From Acinetobacter sp. ANC 4558 (lineage in GTDB: Bacteria > Pseudomonadota > Gammaproteobacteria > Pseudomonadales > Moraxellaceae): a DNA stretch of 64,000 bases. The translations under genes and the position numbers were made by a program. Below the pieces are notes generated by a model. It was not told where the DNA came from, ran no database searches, and saw only the letters and a list, made by a program, of their open reading frames with translations. Every line of letters begins with the position of its first letter. Within the stretch, counting starts at the first letter, position 1. Location: the NCBI RefSeq assembly GCF_002135375.1, contig NZ_NEGH01000007.1, positions 104,907 through 168,906 of the forward strand. Reading direction: 5' to 3'. Below are positions 19,910 through 30,514 of this stretch, piece by piece.

Positions 19910-21145
19910 ATGATGTCGGCAAAGTTTTGGGCGCCAGCCCTAACTGCTTGCGCATTAGCAACAAGTATTGCACTTGTTGGTTGTAGCAAAGATCAAAAAG
20001 ACGCTAAGCAAGCAGCGGCTGCCCAACAAATGCCACCAACTGAAGTTGGTGTTATTGTTGCTCAGCCACAAAGTGTTGAACAAACAGTAGAGCTTTCAGG
20101 TCGTACTTCAGCCTTTGAAATATCTGAAGTTCGTCCGCAAACAAGCGGTGTCATTCTAAAACGCTTATTTGTTGAAGGTAGTTATGTTCACGAAGGTCAA
20201 GCATTATATCAATTAGATGCTCGAACCAATAATGCAGATTTAGAAAATGCAAAAGCGACATTGAACCGTCAGCTCGCGAATTTAAGTATGTTACGTGTAA
20301 CAGAAAATCGTTATCGTCAATTAGTAAGTTCGAATGCAATTTCAAAACAAGAATATGATAATGCGGTTACGCAAGTAAAACTTGCTGAAGCAGATGTCAC
20401 TTCGTCAAGAGCTCAAGTAAAAAATGCAGAAATCAATTTAGGCTACTCAACGATTCGAGCACCTATTTCTGGTCAAACGAACCGTTCAACGGTTACAGTT
20501 GGAGCATTAGTTACTGCAAATCAAGCAGATCCATTAGTTACTATTCAACGTTTAAACCCAATTTATGTTGATATTAACCAATCAAGTGCTGAGCTATTAC
20601 GTTTACGTAAGCAATTGCAACAAGGCAGTATTGATAATAGCTCCAATCCAACTGTTAAATTAAAGCTTGAAGATGGCAGCTATTATCCTGTAGAAGGTCG
20701 TTTAGCATTCTCTAATGCAAGCGTTAACCAAGACACTGGAACAATACTTTTACGTGCAACCTTTAATAATCCTCAATCTGAATTATTACCTGGGATGTTT
20801 GTCAACGCACAAATTGTACAAGGCGTTATTCCAAATGCTTATTTGATCCCTCAAGTTGCAGTTTCACGTACACCAACTGGCCAAGCTATGGCAATGTTGG
20901 TTAATGCAAAAGGACAAGTTGAGTCACGCCCTATCACGACAGCAGGTACACAAGGCCAAAACTGGATTGTAACTCAAGGCTTAAATACAGGTGACAAAGT
21001 CATTGTAGACGGTATTGCAAAAGTTAGACCTGAACAACAGGTCGTTGCTAAGCCTTATCAACCACAAGCCGCACCATCACAAGGTGCTCAACCTGCAAAA
21101 CAAGCAGAGGCTAAACCTGAACAAAAAGCTACTTCAAACACATAA
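19910..21145 (+). CDS. adeI: RND efflux periplasmic adaptor AdeI
   Basis: Membrane fusion lipoprotein linking the AdeJ pump to the AdeK channel. 411 residues with a signal peptide and lipobox ending at Cys25 (ALVGC), beta-barrel and lipoyl halves (VRPQTSGVILKRLFVEGSYV, and LGYSTIRAPISGQTNRS), an alpha-helical hairpin between them, and a Pro/Gln/Ala-rich C-terminal tail. AGGTGG lies upstream of two successive ATGs; the second (19913) is about equally plausible. First gene of adeIJK, the intrinsic Acinetobacter multidrug efflux operon with broad substrate range including beta-lactams, tetracyclines and fluoroquinolones. Its TetR regulator AdeN is encoded elsewhere and is not seen here. Confidence 0.95.
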   Translation: MMSAKFWAPALTACALATSIALVGCSKDQKDAKQAAAAQQMPPTEVGVIVAQPQSVEQTVELSGRTSAFEISEVRPQTSGVILKRLFVEGSYVHEGQALYQLDARTNNADLENAKATLNRQLANLSMLRVTENRYRQLVSSNAISKQEYDNAVTQVKLAEADVTSSRAQVKNAEINLGYSTIRAPISGQTNRSTVTVGALVTANQADPLVTIQRLNPIYVDINQSSAELLRLRKQLQQGSIDNSSNPTVKLKLEDGSYYPVEGRLAFSNASVNQDTGTILLRATFNNPQSELLPGMFVNAQIVQGVIPNAYLIPQVAVSRTPTGQAMAMLVNAKGQVESRPITTAGTQGQNWIVTQGLNTGDKVIVDGIAKVRPEQQVVAKPYQPQAAPSQGAQPAKQAEAKPEQKATSNT

Positions 21146-21157
21146 GGGGTAGACTGA

Positions 21158-24100
21158 ATGGCTCAATTTTTTATTCATCGCCCTATTTTTGCATGGGTGA
21201 TTGCATTAGTCATTATGTTAGCGGGGATTCTCTCGCTCATTAAAATGCCTATTGCACAATATCCAACTGTAGCACCGCCTACAGTCACTATTTCTGCAAC
21301 TTACCCAGGTGCATCAGCAAAGACTGTTGAAGACACTGTAACTCAGATCATTGAACAACAAATGAATGGTCTTGATGGATTACGTTATATCTCATCAAGT
21401 AGTTACGGTAACGGTCAAGCATCCATTGAAGTCACATTTGAGCAAGGTGTAGATCCAGATATTGCACAAGTTCAAGTACAAAACAAACTTCAATCTGCAA
21501 CCGCACTTTTACCGCAAGAAGTTCAACGTCAAGGGGTGAAAGTTACTAAGTCTGGTGCAAGTTTCTTACAGGTTATTGCATTCCACTCTGATGATGGAAG
21601 AATGTCTGCTGAAGACATTAAAGACTATGTAAACTCTTATCTTTCTGAACCGCTTAGCCGTGTTGCAGGCGTTGGTGAAGTACAGGTCTTTGGTAGTTAC
21701 TATGCAATTCGAATTTGGTTAGATCCAGAGAAATTAGCAAGCTTCCAACTAACACCAACAGACGTTTCTAATGCTGTATCAGCGCAAAATGCGCAAGTTG
21801 CTGTAGGCCAAATTGGTGGAGCACCAGCCGTTAAAGGTCAAGTCCTGAATGCAACGGTTAACGCTCAAAGCTTACTACAAACACCTGAGCAGTTTAGAGA
21901 TATCTTTCTTAAAAATACCAGCAGTGGTGCACAAGTTCGCCTAGGCGATGTTGCCCGTGTTGAACTTGGTGCGCAAGACTATCAATTTGATTCTAAATTC
22001 AATGGTCAAGCTGCTGGTGGTGTTGCAATTAAGCTTTCAACTGGTGCAAATGCACTAGACACAGCTGTAGCGGTTGAAAAGCAATTAGAACTTTTACGTG
22101 CCAACTATCCAGAAGGCTTAAAAGATACGATTGCTTTTGATACTACACCATTCATTAAAATTTCTATTGAAAACGTTGTACATACGCTGATTGAAGCTAT
22201 TGTACTTGTATTCTTAGTCATGTTCTTATTCTTACAAAACTGGCGTGCAACGATTATTCCAACACTTGCAGTGCCTGTCGTTGTACTAGGAACATTTGCA
22301 GTTATTAATGTATTTGGTTTCTCAATTAATACGCTGACCATGTTTGCCATGGTTCTTGCCATTGGTCTTCTGGTCGATGATGCAATTGTTGTTGTTGAGA
22401 ACGTTGAGCGTGTGATTCAAGAAGATCATCTTGATCCTGTACATGCAACAGAAGTTTCTATGAAACAAATTTCTGGCGCATTAGTGGGTATTACGAGTGT
22501 TCTTTCTGCTGTATTTATTCCAATGGCGTTCTTTGATGGAACGACTGGTGTCATTTACAGACAATTCTCGATTACACTTGTTACTGCAATGATTCTTTCA
22601 TTGTTAATTGCATTAACTTTTACACCAGCATTATGTGCGACACTTTTAAAACCACATAATCCAGATGTAAAACAAAGCAATAGTTTACCAGCACGCTTCT
22701 TTAGATGGTTTAATAAATCATTTGAAAACCTGAGCCAACGTTACCAAAATGGTGTCAACCGTATGACGCACCATAAAGTCTTCTCTGGACTACTTTATGT
22801 TGCTGTTATTGGTATTATTGTTCTATTGATTAACAAGCTTCCATCCGCTTATCTACCAAGTGAAGACCAAGGTGTAATTATTACCCTTGTACAATTACCA
22901 GATAATGCTTCATTACAACGTACTGAAAAAGTCGTTGACCAAATGAGTGCTTATTATCGAGAGAAAGAAAAAGATGCAGTTGAATCAGTCTTTAGTGTTT
23001 CAGGCTTCTCTTTCTCAGGTGTAGGCCAAAACGTTGGTGTTGCCTTCATTCAGCTTAAAGATTGGAAAGATCGTACTACACCTGAAACTCAAATTGGTGC
23101 AGTCATTCAACGTAGTATGATTATGAATGTGTTGTTTAAAGAGGCAACTTACATTTTACCAATTCAATTACCTGCAATGCCTGAGCTTGGTGTAAGTGAT
23201 GGTTTTAACTTAGAACTACGTGATGTTGGTGGTAATGGTCATGAAAAACTAAATGCAGCACGTGATGCTGTTCTTGGTATGGCTGCAAAAGATCCTCGCC
23301 TAATGCAAGTTCGTCAAAATGGTCAACGTGATAATGCACAATATCAAATTAATGTTGATCAATCTGCTGCTGGTGCAATGGGTATCAACTTAGCAGATAT
23401 TAACCATACGATGAGCATTGCTTGGGGTGGCGCATATATCAATGACTTCATTGACCGCGGTCGTGTGAAGAAAGTCTATATCCAAGGTGAGGCAAGTTCG
23501 CGTATGATGCCAGATGACTTAAGTCAATGGTATGTTCGCAACAACCAAAATACAATGGTTCCGTTCTCTACCTTTGCGACAGGCGAATGGACTTACGGTT
23601 CACCGTTACTTCAACGTTATAATGGTGTTCCAACAATTAACATTCAAGGTTCAAATTCGCCGAGCGTCAGCTCTGGTGATGCTATGCTTGCAATGGAAGA
23701 AATTGTTGGAAAATTGCCATCTATGGGCTTCCATGGTTTCGATTATCAATGGACCGGTATTTCTTTAGATGCTCAAGACTCATCATCTCAAGCGCCTATT
23801 GTTTATGCACTTTCATTACTGATCGTATTCTTATGCCTTGCTGCGCTCTATGAAAGTTGGTCAATTCCATTCTCTGTTATTTTAGTTGTGCCTTTAGGGG
23901 TCATTGGTGCAGTTGTACTCACATTTGTGACCATGATTCTCAAAAGTGACCCTAACCTCTCAAATAACATCTATTTCCAAGTTGCGATTATTACGGTCAT
24001 TGGTTTATCTGCAAAGAATGCGATTCTTATTGTAGAATTTGCAAAAGAACTCCAAGAAAAAGGTGAAGAATTGTTCGAAGCAACAATGCATGCTGCAAAA

Positions 24101-24337
24101 ATGCGTTTACGTCCAATTATCATGACCACCCTTGCCTTCGGCTTTGGTGTTTTACCTCTTGCACTAAGTACAGGTGCTGGTGCTGGTAGCCAAAACTCAG
24201 TAGGTTATGGTGTATTAGGTGGCGTACTTTCTTCAACTTTACTTGGTATCTTCTTTATTCCAGTATTCTTCGTTTGGATTAGAAGTATATTTAAGTACAA
24301 ACCTAAAAAATTAAATAATCAGGAGCAATCATCGTGA
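21158..24337 (+). CDS. adeJ: RND multidrug efflux transporter AdeJ
   Basis: Inner-membrane proton-driven pump of the HAE1 family, 1,059 residues, the trimeric core of the AdeIJK tripartite system. The N-terminus MAQFFIHRPIFAWVIAL is typical. Proton-relay aspartates Asp407 and Asp408 occur in GLLVDDAIVVVEN, with the matching lysine region in GLSAKNAILIVEF. Two periplasmic porter/docking repeats separate the two six-helix halves. Length equals that of A. baumannii AdeJ to within a residue or so. It begins 12 bases after adeI and overlaps adeK at its stop codon. No frameshift was seen. Confidence 0.97.
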   Translation: MAQFFIHRPIFAWVIALVIMLAGILSLIKMPIAQYPTVAPPTVTISATYPGASAKTVEDTVTQIIEQQMNGLDGLRYISSSSYGNGQASIEVTFEQGVDPDIAQVQVQNKLQSATALLPQEVQRQGVKVTKSGASFLQVIAFHSDDGRMSAEDIKDYVNSYLSEPLSRVAGVGEVQVFGSYYAIRIWLDPEKLASFQLTPTDVSNAVSAQNAQVAVGQIGGAPAVKGQVLNATVNAQSLLQTPEQFRDIFLKNTSSGAQVRLGDVARVELGAQDYQFDSKFNGQAAGGVAIKLSTGANALDTAVAVEKQLELLRANYPEGLKDTIAFDTTPFIKISIENVVHTLIEAIVLVFLVMFLFLQNWRATIIPTLAVPVVVLGTFAVINVFGFSINTLTMFAMVLAIGLLVDDAIVVVENVERVIQEDHLDPVHATEVSMKQISGALVGITSVLSAVFIPMAFFDGTTGVIYRQFSITLVTAMILSLLIALTFTPALCATLLKPHNPDVKQSNSLPARFFRWFNKSFENLSQRYQNGVNRMTHHKVFSGLLYVAVIGIIVLLINKLPSAYLPSEDQGVIITLVQLPDNASLQRTEKVVDQMSAYYREKEKDAVESVFSVSGFSFSGVGQNVGVAFIQLKDWKDRTTPETQIGAVIQRSMIMNVLFKEATYILPIQLPAMPELGVSDGFNLELRDVGGNGHEKLNAARDAVLGMAAKDPRLMQVRQNGQRDNAQYQINVDQSAAGAMGINLADINHTMSIAWGGAYINDFIDRGRVKKVYIQGEASSRMMPDDLSQWYVRNNQNTMVPFSTFATGEWTYGSPLLQRYNGVPTINIQGSNSPSVSSGDAMLAMEEIVGKLPSMGFHGFDYQWTGISLDAQDSSSQAPIVYALSLLIVFLCLAALYESWSIPFSVILVVPLGVIGAVVLTFVTMILKSDPNLSNNIYFQVAIITVIGLSAKNAILIVEFAKELQEKGEELFEATMHAAKMRLRPIIMTTLAFGFGVLPLALSTGAGAGSQNSVGYGVLGGVLSSTLLGIFFIPVFFVWIRSIFKYKPKKLNNQEQSS

Positions 24338-25749
24338 TGCAAAAAGTATGGTCTATTTCAGGTCGTAGCATTGCGGTTTCTGCACTTGCGCTTGCTTTGA
24401 CTGCATGTCAAAGCATGCGTGGCCCAGAGCCCGTAGTACAGGCAAATATACCTAGCAATTATACTAATGCTTCTGGTAATTCCATTGCTGAACAAGGTTA
24501 TACCGATTTCTTTGCAGACACACGTTTGCTTCAAGTCATTGATATGGCCCTTAAAAATAACCGTGATCTACGTACTGCTGCTTTAAACATTGAGCGTACT
24601 CAAGAACAATACCAAATCTCTAGAAACAACCAGTTGCCAACCATTGGTGCAAGTGGCAGTGTCTTACGTCAAGATACTGTAACTGCAAGCTCTCCTTATA
24701 CCTCATATAATGTGGGATTAGGGGTAACTGCCTATGAGCTAGATTTTTGGGGGCGTGTCCGTAGTCTTAAAGATAGTGCTTTAGATAATTATCTTGCGAC
24801 CCAAAGTGCACGCGATGCAACGCAAATTGCGCTGATCAGTCAAGTTACTCAAGCATGGTTAAGTTATTCTTATGCCAATGCAAATTTGCAATTGGCTGAA
24901 AAAACCTTACAAAGTCAGCAAGAAGCATACAATCTCAACAAAAAACGCTTTGATATCGGTATTGATAATGAACTTTCAGTACGTCAAGCCCAAATTTCTG
25001 TTGAAACTGCACGCAGTGATGTTGGTAATTACAAAACACAAGTTGCTCAAGCAAAAAATGCGTTAAATTTGCTTGTTGGTCAACAAGTTCCTGACAATTT
25101 ATTATCGACGCAGCGTGTTACGCAAGTCACTAAAATTGATTCTATTGGAACAGGTTTACCAAGTGATTTATTAAGTAATCGTCCTGATATCCGTAGTGCT
25201 GAATTTAAATTGTCTGCGATGGGTGCCAATATTGGTGCAGCAAAAGCAGCCTTATTTCCAACCATTACCTTAACAGGTAATGCTGGATATGCATCTACAG
25301 ATTTAAGCGATTTATTTAAGTCTGGTAGTTTTGTTTGGTCTGTAGGACCTAGTCTTAATCTTCCAATTTTTGACTGGGGCACGCGCCGTAGCAATATTAA
25401 AATTGCTGAAATTGATCAAAAAATTGCATTGTCTGACTATGAAAAAAGTATTCAGTCTGCCTTTAGTGAAGTCAATGATGCACTTGCTGTTCGTTATAAT
25501 ATCAACGAACGCTTGTCAGCACAGCGTCGTTTAGTTGATGCAGCAAATACCACTTATAAACTTTCAAATGCACGTTTCCGTGCAGGTATTGATAGCTACT
25601 TAAGTGTATTAGATGCACAGCGCACATCTTATTCAGCTGAACAAGGTTTATTGTTGCTTGAACAAGCCAATTTAAACAACCAAGTTGAGTTATATAAATC
25701 TCTTGGTGGTGGTGTAAAAGCAACATCGACTAAGCAAGATGCACAATAA
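24337..25749 (+). CDS. adeK: RND efflux outer-membrane channel AdeK
   Basis: TolC-type outer-membrane lipoprotein (OprM family) that completes AdeIJK. 470 residues with signal peptide and lipobox LTAC (Cys24), then two repeats of long helices and beta-strands with the family landmarks TRLLQVIDMALKNNRDLRTA, DFWGRV, LLSNRPDIRSAE, and RFRAGIDSYLSVLDAQR. The ATG at 24337 shares one base with the adeJ stop codon; a GTG at 24334 gives one residue more and better Shine-Dalgarno spacing to AGGAG at 24321. This one-base overlap indicates translational coupling. Confidence 0.95.
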   Translation: MQKVWSISGRSIAVSALALALTACQSMRGPEPVVQANIPSNYTNASGNSIAEQGYTDFFADTRLLQVIDMALKNNRDLRTAALNIERTQEQYQISRNNQLPTIGASGSVLRQDTVTASSPYTSYNVGLGVTAYELDFWGRVRSLKDSALDNYLATQSARDATQIALISQVTQAWLSYSYANANLQLAEKTLQSQQEAYNLNKKRFDIGIDNELSVRQAQISVETARSDVGNYKTQVAQAKNALNLLVGQQVPDNLLSTQRVTQVTKIDSIGTGLPSDLLSNRPDIRSAEFKLSAMGANIGAAKAALFPTITLTGNAGYASTDLSDLFKSGSFVWSVGPSLNLPIFDWGTRRSNIKIAEIDQKIALSDYEKSIQSAFSEVNDALAVRYNINERLSAQRRLVDAANTTYKLSNARFRAGIDSYLSVLDAQRTSYSAEQGLLLLEQANLNNQVELYKSLGGGVKATSTKQDAQ

Positions 25750-25790
25750 GATTTAAATACGAATAAACATCGTAAATTATAATTTACTCT

Positions 25791-25818
25791 TCAAAAGCTC
25801 ACTTCGGTGAGCTTTTGA
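25791..25818. terminator. adeIJK terminator (bidirectional)
   Basis: Twelve-base perfect stem TCAAAAGCTCAC / GTGAGCTTTTGA closed by a stable TTCG tetraloop (25803-25806). It lies between the converging adeK and SDR genes and can terminate both. Confidence 0.88.
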
Positions 25819-25866
25819 TGTTTTAATTGCTTCAATATTTATATCGATTCTATTGTACTTAAAATA

Positions 25867-26673
25867 TTATTTCACTTTTGCTTTTCTAATCATTTTATAC
25901 AATGTACTTGGTGACACTCTAGAAATCCATGTACCTAACAATTCTTTAGCTCCACCGACCACAATATATTCTTGACCATTTAATAATGCTTTCATTGATA
26001 TTTGGGCAAATTCTTCTGCTTCTAAACCATTTTCAATGGCTTCATCTTGATGACCTTGGGGTTGACCAGCACCATTCAATGCATTAAATGACACATCAGT
26101 TTTAACGAAGCCAGGGAAAATGACGGATACATCAACACCTTGATCTGCCACTTCTGCACGTAAGCTATTGGCCCACATATGAATTGCAGCTTTTGCCGCA
26201 GAATAACTCGCGCGATATTGTGTTCCTAATAATCCAGCCACACTCGATACAAAAATCACACGACCAGACTTTTGCTCTAAAAGTGTCGGTAAAACAAGTT
26301 TCGTGAGAAAAATTTGAGAAAAATAATCAACCTCCATAATCTTACGCTCGGTCTGCATACTCGTTTCACTAATCAGCGCTCGTTGACTCAGTCCTGCATT
26401 ATTAATCAGCCAATCAATTCGTCCTTTATCTCTTAACACACGTTGATAGGCCTCTATAACTTGCACTTCGTTCGTTAAATCAGCGGTAATCACCAAATGT
26501 CGTTCAGGATGAAGTAAAGATAAACGTACTTTTTCTAACTCCTCAAATCGACGTGCCATTAAAATAACTTCAGCACCTAATGCTGCACATTGTTGTGCAA
26601 GTGCTTTTCCCAAACCTGATGATGCACCCGTAATCCACACAACTTTCTTTTCTAAATGCTGAAGTTTTGGCAT
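25867..26673 (-). CDS. Classical short-chain dehydrogenase/reductase
   Basis: A 268-residue SDR with the Rossmann cofactor motif TGASSGLGKAL near the N-terminus, an Arg-rich loop (ARRFEELE) suggesting NADP preference, the NNAG strand motif, and the catalytic Ser...TyrXXXLys (SSVAGLL then YSAAKAA). The family covers oxidation and reduction of many alcohols, sugars and lipids, so the substrate is open. It belongs to the group with a C-terminal membrane-associated tail like DHRS7-type enzymes (resemblance only). It lies 38 bases downstream of the next gene on the same strand, so the two probably form an operon. Confidence 0.88.
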   Translation of the reverse strand: MPKLQHLEKKVVWITGASSGLGKALAQQCAALGAEVILMARRFEELEKVRLSLLHPERHLVITADLTNEVQVIEAYQRVLRDKGRIDWLINNAGLSQRALISETSMQTERKIMEVDYFSQIFLTKLVLPTLLEQKSGRVIFVSSVAGLLGTQYRASYSAAKAAIHMWANSLRAEVADQGVDVSVIFPGFVKTDVSFNALNGAGQPQGHQDEAIENGLEAEEFAQISMKALLNGQEYIVVGGAKELLGTWISRVSPSTLYKMIRKAKVK

Positions 26674-26711
26674 AGCTTTATCCTTATCAATAACAATGCT
26701 TTAATTTAACT

Positions 26712-27374
26712 TTATTTTTTAGATATTTTCTTTAAAAAACCCATAAAATAATGAAAATATGCCTGTGATGTTTGTACATTAAAATGATCAGCTATTTTAT
26801 CGATTCTCTTATATCCCAATTGAGTGGTTAAATTAATCACCCCATTTAACGTTTTATCAACCACCAAATTAAACTTCAACATTTTTTTCGGTTCACGGAT
26901 TAAACAAGTTACGCCCTCATCAATAATTTTTAAAAATATATCAAAAGTTTGACGAATAAAAAGTGTGTTACCCAAGTCTAACTGTGCGACACAATTTAAA
27001 GCATCTAAAGCCAAAGCCTCATCTAAAGGATAGGTTAAAAACCAATCTCCCTCTTGCTCTTCCATCTGTTTATAAATATATGTAACCATTGGCAATAAAC
27101 GTTCATTACTAAACAATGAAATTGACCAAGGCATATATTTTTTTAAATTATTGGTAATCTGTTCCAGTGTATGTTCTGTTTCACCCACACCTTTAAAGTT
27201 TTGCGCGGTAATCACACTAAAAACTTGATCAATCACTTCACAGGAAATTTCTGTTAAAACATCGCCAAGTGGCTTCGCTAAATTACTTTCCTCACCCTGA
27301 TGTAATTGCTGATATATTTCTTGAAATTTGTGAAATGTTTGATCCTGCAATTTTATATAAATCCAATAACTCAC
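26712..27374 (-). CDS. Protein of unknown function, partner of the SDR
   Basis: Not recognised. A 220-residue protein, mainly helical, with no signal peptide or transmembrane span. Visible features are a Trp/Tyr-rich N-terminus (MSYWIYIKL), the central MPWSISLFSNERLLPMVTYI and a basic C-terminus (FLKKISKK). Two segments, NQIT/ITNNLKKYMP and NGVINLTTQLGYKRIDKIAD, look amphipathic. It precedes the SDR on the same strand at 38 bases, so the pair may act together. Probably an Acinetobacter-restricted family; no function is offered. Confidence 0.72.
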   Translation of the reverse strand: MSYWIYIKLQDQTFHKFQEIYQQLHQGEESNLAKPLGDVLTEISCEVIDQVFSVITAQNFKGVGETEHTLEQITNNLKKYMPWSISLFSNERLLPMVTYIYKQMEEQEGDWFLTYPLDEALALDALNCVAQLDLGNTLFIRQTFDIFLKIIDEGVTCLIREPKKMLKFNLVVDKTLNGVINLTTQLGYKRIDKIADHFNVQTSQAYFHYFMGFLKKISKK

Positions 27375-27556
27375 TTACATCCCTCCAATTCCCATCATAA
27401 ATATCAATTCAAATCTCCTTTACTCTTTATGGCATAGAACGCACTTTTTTCCTACTTTTCGTTGTCAATATTTAACATCGTGCACACATGACTAAGATGT
27501 CATTTTTTTTGCTACAATAGTTCTAATTTTTCATTCACTTTTAATCTGTTCCGACT

Positions 27557-30451
27557 ATGACTAATTCTGCGCAAAATATTGCTACGACTTACGATCCTAC
27601 TGAGATCGAAAAAAAATGGTATAAAACTTGGGAAGATAAAGGTTACTTTAAACCTTCAAACCAAGGTGATTCATTTTGTATCATGATTCCACCACCAAAT
27701 GTCACTGGTAACTTGCACATGGGTCATGGTTTTAACAATGCCATTATGGATGCCCTAACACGTTATAACCGCATGTCAGGTAAAAATACATTATGGCAGC
27801 CTGGTACTGACCATGCTGGTATTGCAACGCAAATGATTGTTGAGCGCCAATTAGGAGCTCAAAACATTAGTCGTCATGACCTAGGACGCGAAAAATTTAT
27901 AGAAAAAGTCTGGGAATGGAAAGAACAATCGGGCGGGAATATTACCAATCAAATTCGTCGTTTAGGTTCTTCTGTAGATTGGTCACGTGAACGTTTTACC
28001 ATGGACGAAGGCTTATCTAATGCAGTTAAAGAAGTTTTTGTAAAACTTCATGAAGATGGCTTAATTTATCGTGGCAAGCGTTTAGTAAACTGGGATCCTA
28101 AACTACAAACCGCCCTTTCAGATTTAGAAGTAGAAAGTGATAAAGAAGAACAAGGTTCTTTGTGGCATTTTAAATATTTCTTTGAAGATAAAACACTTCG
28201 TACCCACGATGGTAAAGATTATATTGTCGTTGCAACCACGCGTCCAGAAACATTATTAGGCGATACAGCGGTTGCTGTAGCACCAGATGATGAACGTTAC
28301 ACACATCTAGTAGGTAAAAATATTATTTTACCAATTACAGGTCGTGCCGTTGCGATTGTACAAGATGAATATGTTGAAAAAGAGTTTGGTACAGGTTGTG
28401 TGAAAATTACTCCTGCCCATGACTTTAATGACTACGACGTCGGTAAGCGTTGTGAACTTGAAATTATTAACATCTTCAACAAAAATGCAGAAATCTTAGC
28501 TGAATTTGAATACATTACCAAAGCAGGTGAGCAAATTTCTAAAACCATTCCTGCTCCTGCGGATTATATTGGTTTAGAACGTTTTGCTGCACGTAAAAAA
28601 TTAGTTGAACAAGCGGAAGCTGAAGGCTGGTTAGAACAAATTCAACCTTATACCCTAAAGCCCCCTCGTGGTGATCGTTCTGGTGTTATTGTTGAACCGC
28701 TGCTGACCGATCAATGGTACGTTAAAATTGCACCGCTTGCTGAACCTGCAATTAAAGCAGTCAAAGAAGGTGATATTAAATTTGTTCCAGAACAATACAG
28801 CAATATGTATATGTCTTGGATGAATAACATTCAAGACTGGTGTATCTCTCGTCAATTATGGTGGGGACATCGTATTCCTGCATGGTACGATGCTGAGGGC
28901 AACATTTATGTTGGTCGTGATGAAGCTGAAGTTCGAGCGAAACACAATTTACCTGAAAATCTTACACTCAGCCAAGATGAAGATGTTTTAGATACATGGT
29001 TCTCTTCTGCACTTTGGACATTCTCAACATTAGGTTGGACAGGTGATGAAGCAAAAGACAAAGAAAACTATTTCTTAAATACCTTCCATCCTACAGATGT
29101 TTTAGTGACTGGTTTTGATATTATTTTCTTCTGGGTTGCACGTATGATCATGTTTACGTTGCACTTTATGAAGAATGAAGATGGCACACCACAAGTTCCA
29201 TTTAAAACAGTCTATGTACATGGTTTAGTTCGTGATGGCGAAGGTCAAAAAATGTCAAAATCTAAAGGGAACGTACTTGATCCCTTAGATTTAATTGATG
29301 GTGTTGATCTTGAAACCTTAGTACAAAAACGTACAACAGGGTTAATGAATCCAAAACAAGCCACAAAAATTGAAAAATCGACACGCAAAGAATTTCCTGA
29401 AGGTATTCAAGCTTACGGTACCGATGCACTTCGTTTTACATATTGTGCACTAGCCACGACAGGGCGTGATATCAAGTTTGATATGAAACGCATTGAAGGT
29501 TACCGTAACTTTGCCAATAAAATTTGGAACGGTACACGCTTTGTCCTCATGAATGTTGAAGGTCAAACTGTTGGTCAAACTGCCCGTCCTGACTTATGGG
29601 AATTACCTGAACAGTGGATTATCAGTCGTTTACAAAAAGCAGAAGCTGCTGTTCAACAAGCATTTGCTACTTATCGTTTAGACTTAGCAGCTCAAGCCAT
29701 TTATGAATTCATTTGGAATGAATATTGTGATTGGTATGTTGAACTGACTAAACCCGTTCTAAACGATGAACATGTATCTGAAGAACGTAAAGCTGAAGTT
29801 CGTCGTGTGTTATTGGCCGTTATGGAAGCATCTTTACGCCTTGCACACCCAATTATGCCGTATTTGACTGAAGAAATTTGGCAAACACTTGCACCAATGA
29901 TCGGACTTGGTGGCGAAACTATTATGCTTGCGCAATACCCAGTTGCAGATCAAGAAAAAATCAATGAACAAGCTGAAGCAGATATGCAATGGCTACAAGG
30001 TTTAATTGGTGCTGTACGTAATATTCGTGGTGAAATGGGCTTAGGCAATGCACGTTTATTACCTGTATTGCTTCAAAACACGACAGATGCTGAAAAAGCA
30101 CAAATTGCACGTATCGAGCCATTAGTTAAAGCTTTAGCTAAAGTTGAAAGTATTACGTTCCTCTCAAATGCTGAACAACCACCATTGTCTTCATCTTCTG
30201 TAGTGGGTCATGTCTCTGTATTTGTTCCAATGAAGGGTTTAATTGATCCGAAAGCTGAATTGGGGCGTCTACAAAAAGACTTCGACAAGGTTCAAAAACA
30301 GCATGACCAAATTGCAACTAAACTTTCGAATGAAGGTTTTGTCGCAAAAGCTCCTGCTGCTGTGGTTGAAGGCGAAAAAGTGAAACTTGCTGAGTTTGCT
30401 GACCAATTAGCGAAGATTAAAGCCAATATGGAGCAAATTTCAGCGCTTTAA
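27557..30451 (+). CDS. valS: Valyl-tRNA synthetase
   Basis: Class I aminoacyl-tRNA synthetase charging tRNA-Val, 964 residues. HIGH-type motif in [14 protein letters not shown] (about residues 47-60), an editing (CP1) domain with [15 protein letters not shown], the catalytic KMSKS loop in [14 protein letters not shown], and a C-terminal tRNA-binding coiled coil ([20 protein letters not shown]). Complete and collinear. The ATG at 27557 is first in frame. An accessory restriction-type pseudogene has been placed directly downstream, 63 bases after the stop. Confidence 0.97.
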   Translation: MTNSAQNIATTYDPTEIEKKWYKTWEDKGYFKPSNQGDSFCIMIPPPNVTGNLHMGHGFNNAIMDALTRYNRMSGKNTLWQPGTDHAGIATQMIVERQLGAQNISRHDLGREKFIEKVWEWKEQSGGNITNQIRRLGSSVDWSRERFTMDEGLSNAVKEVFVKLHEDGLIYRGKRLVNWDPKLQTALSDLEVESDKEEQGSLWHFKYFFEDKTLRTHDGKDYIVVATTRPETLLGDTAVAVAPDDERYTHLVGKNIILPITGRAVAIVQDEYVEKEFGTGCVKITPAHDFNDYDVGKRCELEIINIFNKNAEILAEFEYITKAGEQISKTIPAPADYIGLERFAARKKLVEQAEAEGWLEQIQPYTLKPPRGDRSGVIVEPLLTDQWYVKIAPLAEPAIKAVKEGDIKFVPEQYSNMYMSWMNNIQDWCISRQLWWGHRIPAWYDAEGNIYVGRDEAEVRAKHNLPENLTLSQDEDVLDTWFSSALWTFSTLGWTGDEAKDKENYFLNTFHPTDVLVTGFDIIFFWVARMIMFTLHFMKNEDGTPQVPFKTVYVHGLVRDGEGQKMSKSKGNVLDPLDLIDGVDLETLVQKRTTGLMNPKQATKIEKSTRKEFPEGIQAYGTDALRFTYCALATTGRDIKFDMKRIEGYRNFANKIWNGTRFVLMNVEGQTVGQTARPDLWELPEQWIISRLQKAEAAVQQAFATYRLDLAAQAIYEFIWNEYCDWYVELTKPVLNDEHVSEERKAEVRRVLLAVMEASLRLAHPIMPYLTEEIWQTLAPMIGLGGETIMLAQYPVADQEKINEQAEADMQWLQGLIGAVRNIRGEMGLGNARLLPVLLQNTTDAEKAQIARIEPLVKALAKVESITFLSNAEQPPLSSSSVVGHVSVFVPMKGLIDPKAELGRLQKDFDKVQKQHDQIATKLSNEGFVAKAPAAVVEGEKVKLAEFADQLAKIKANMEQISAL

Positions 30452-30514
30452 TTCATTGATTATTCATTAAATAACAAGTATAAAGAGTTGATTATTCAGC
30501 TCTTTATTTTTAAT

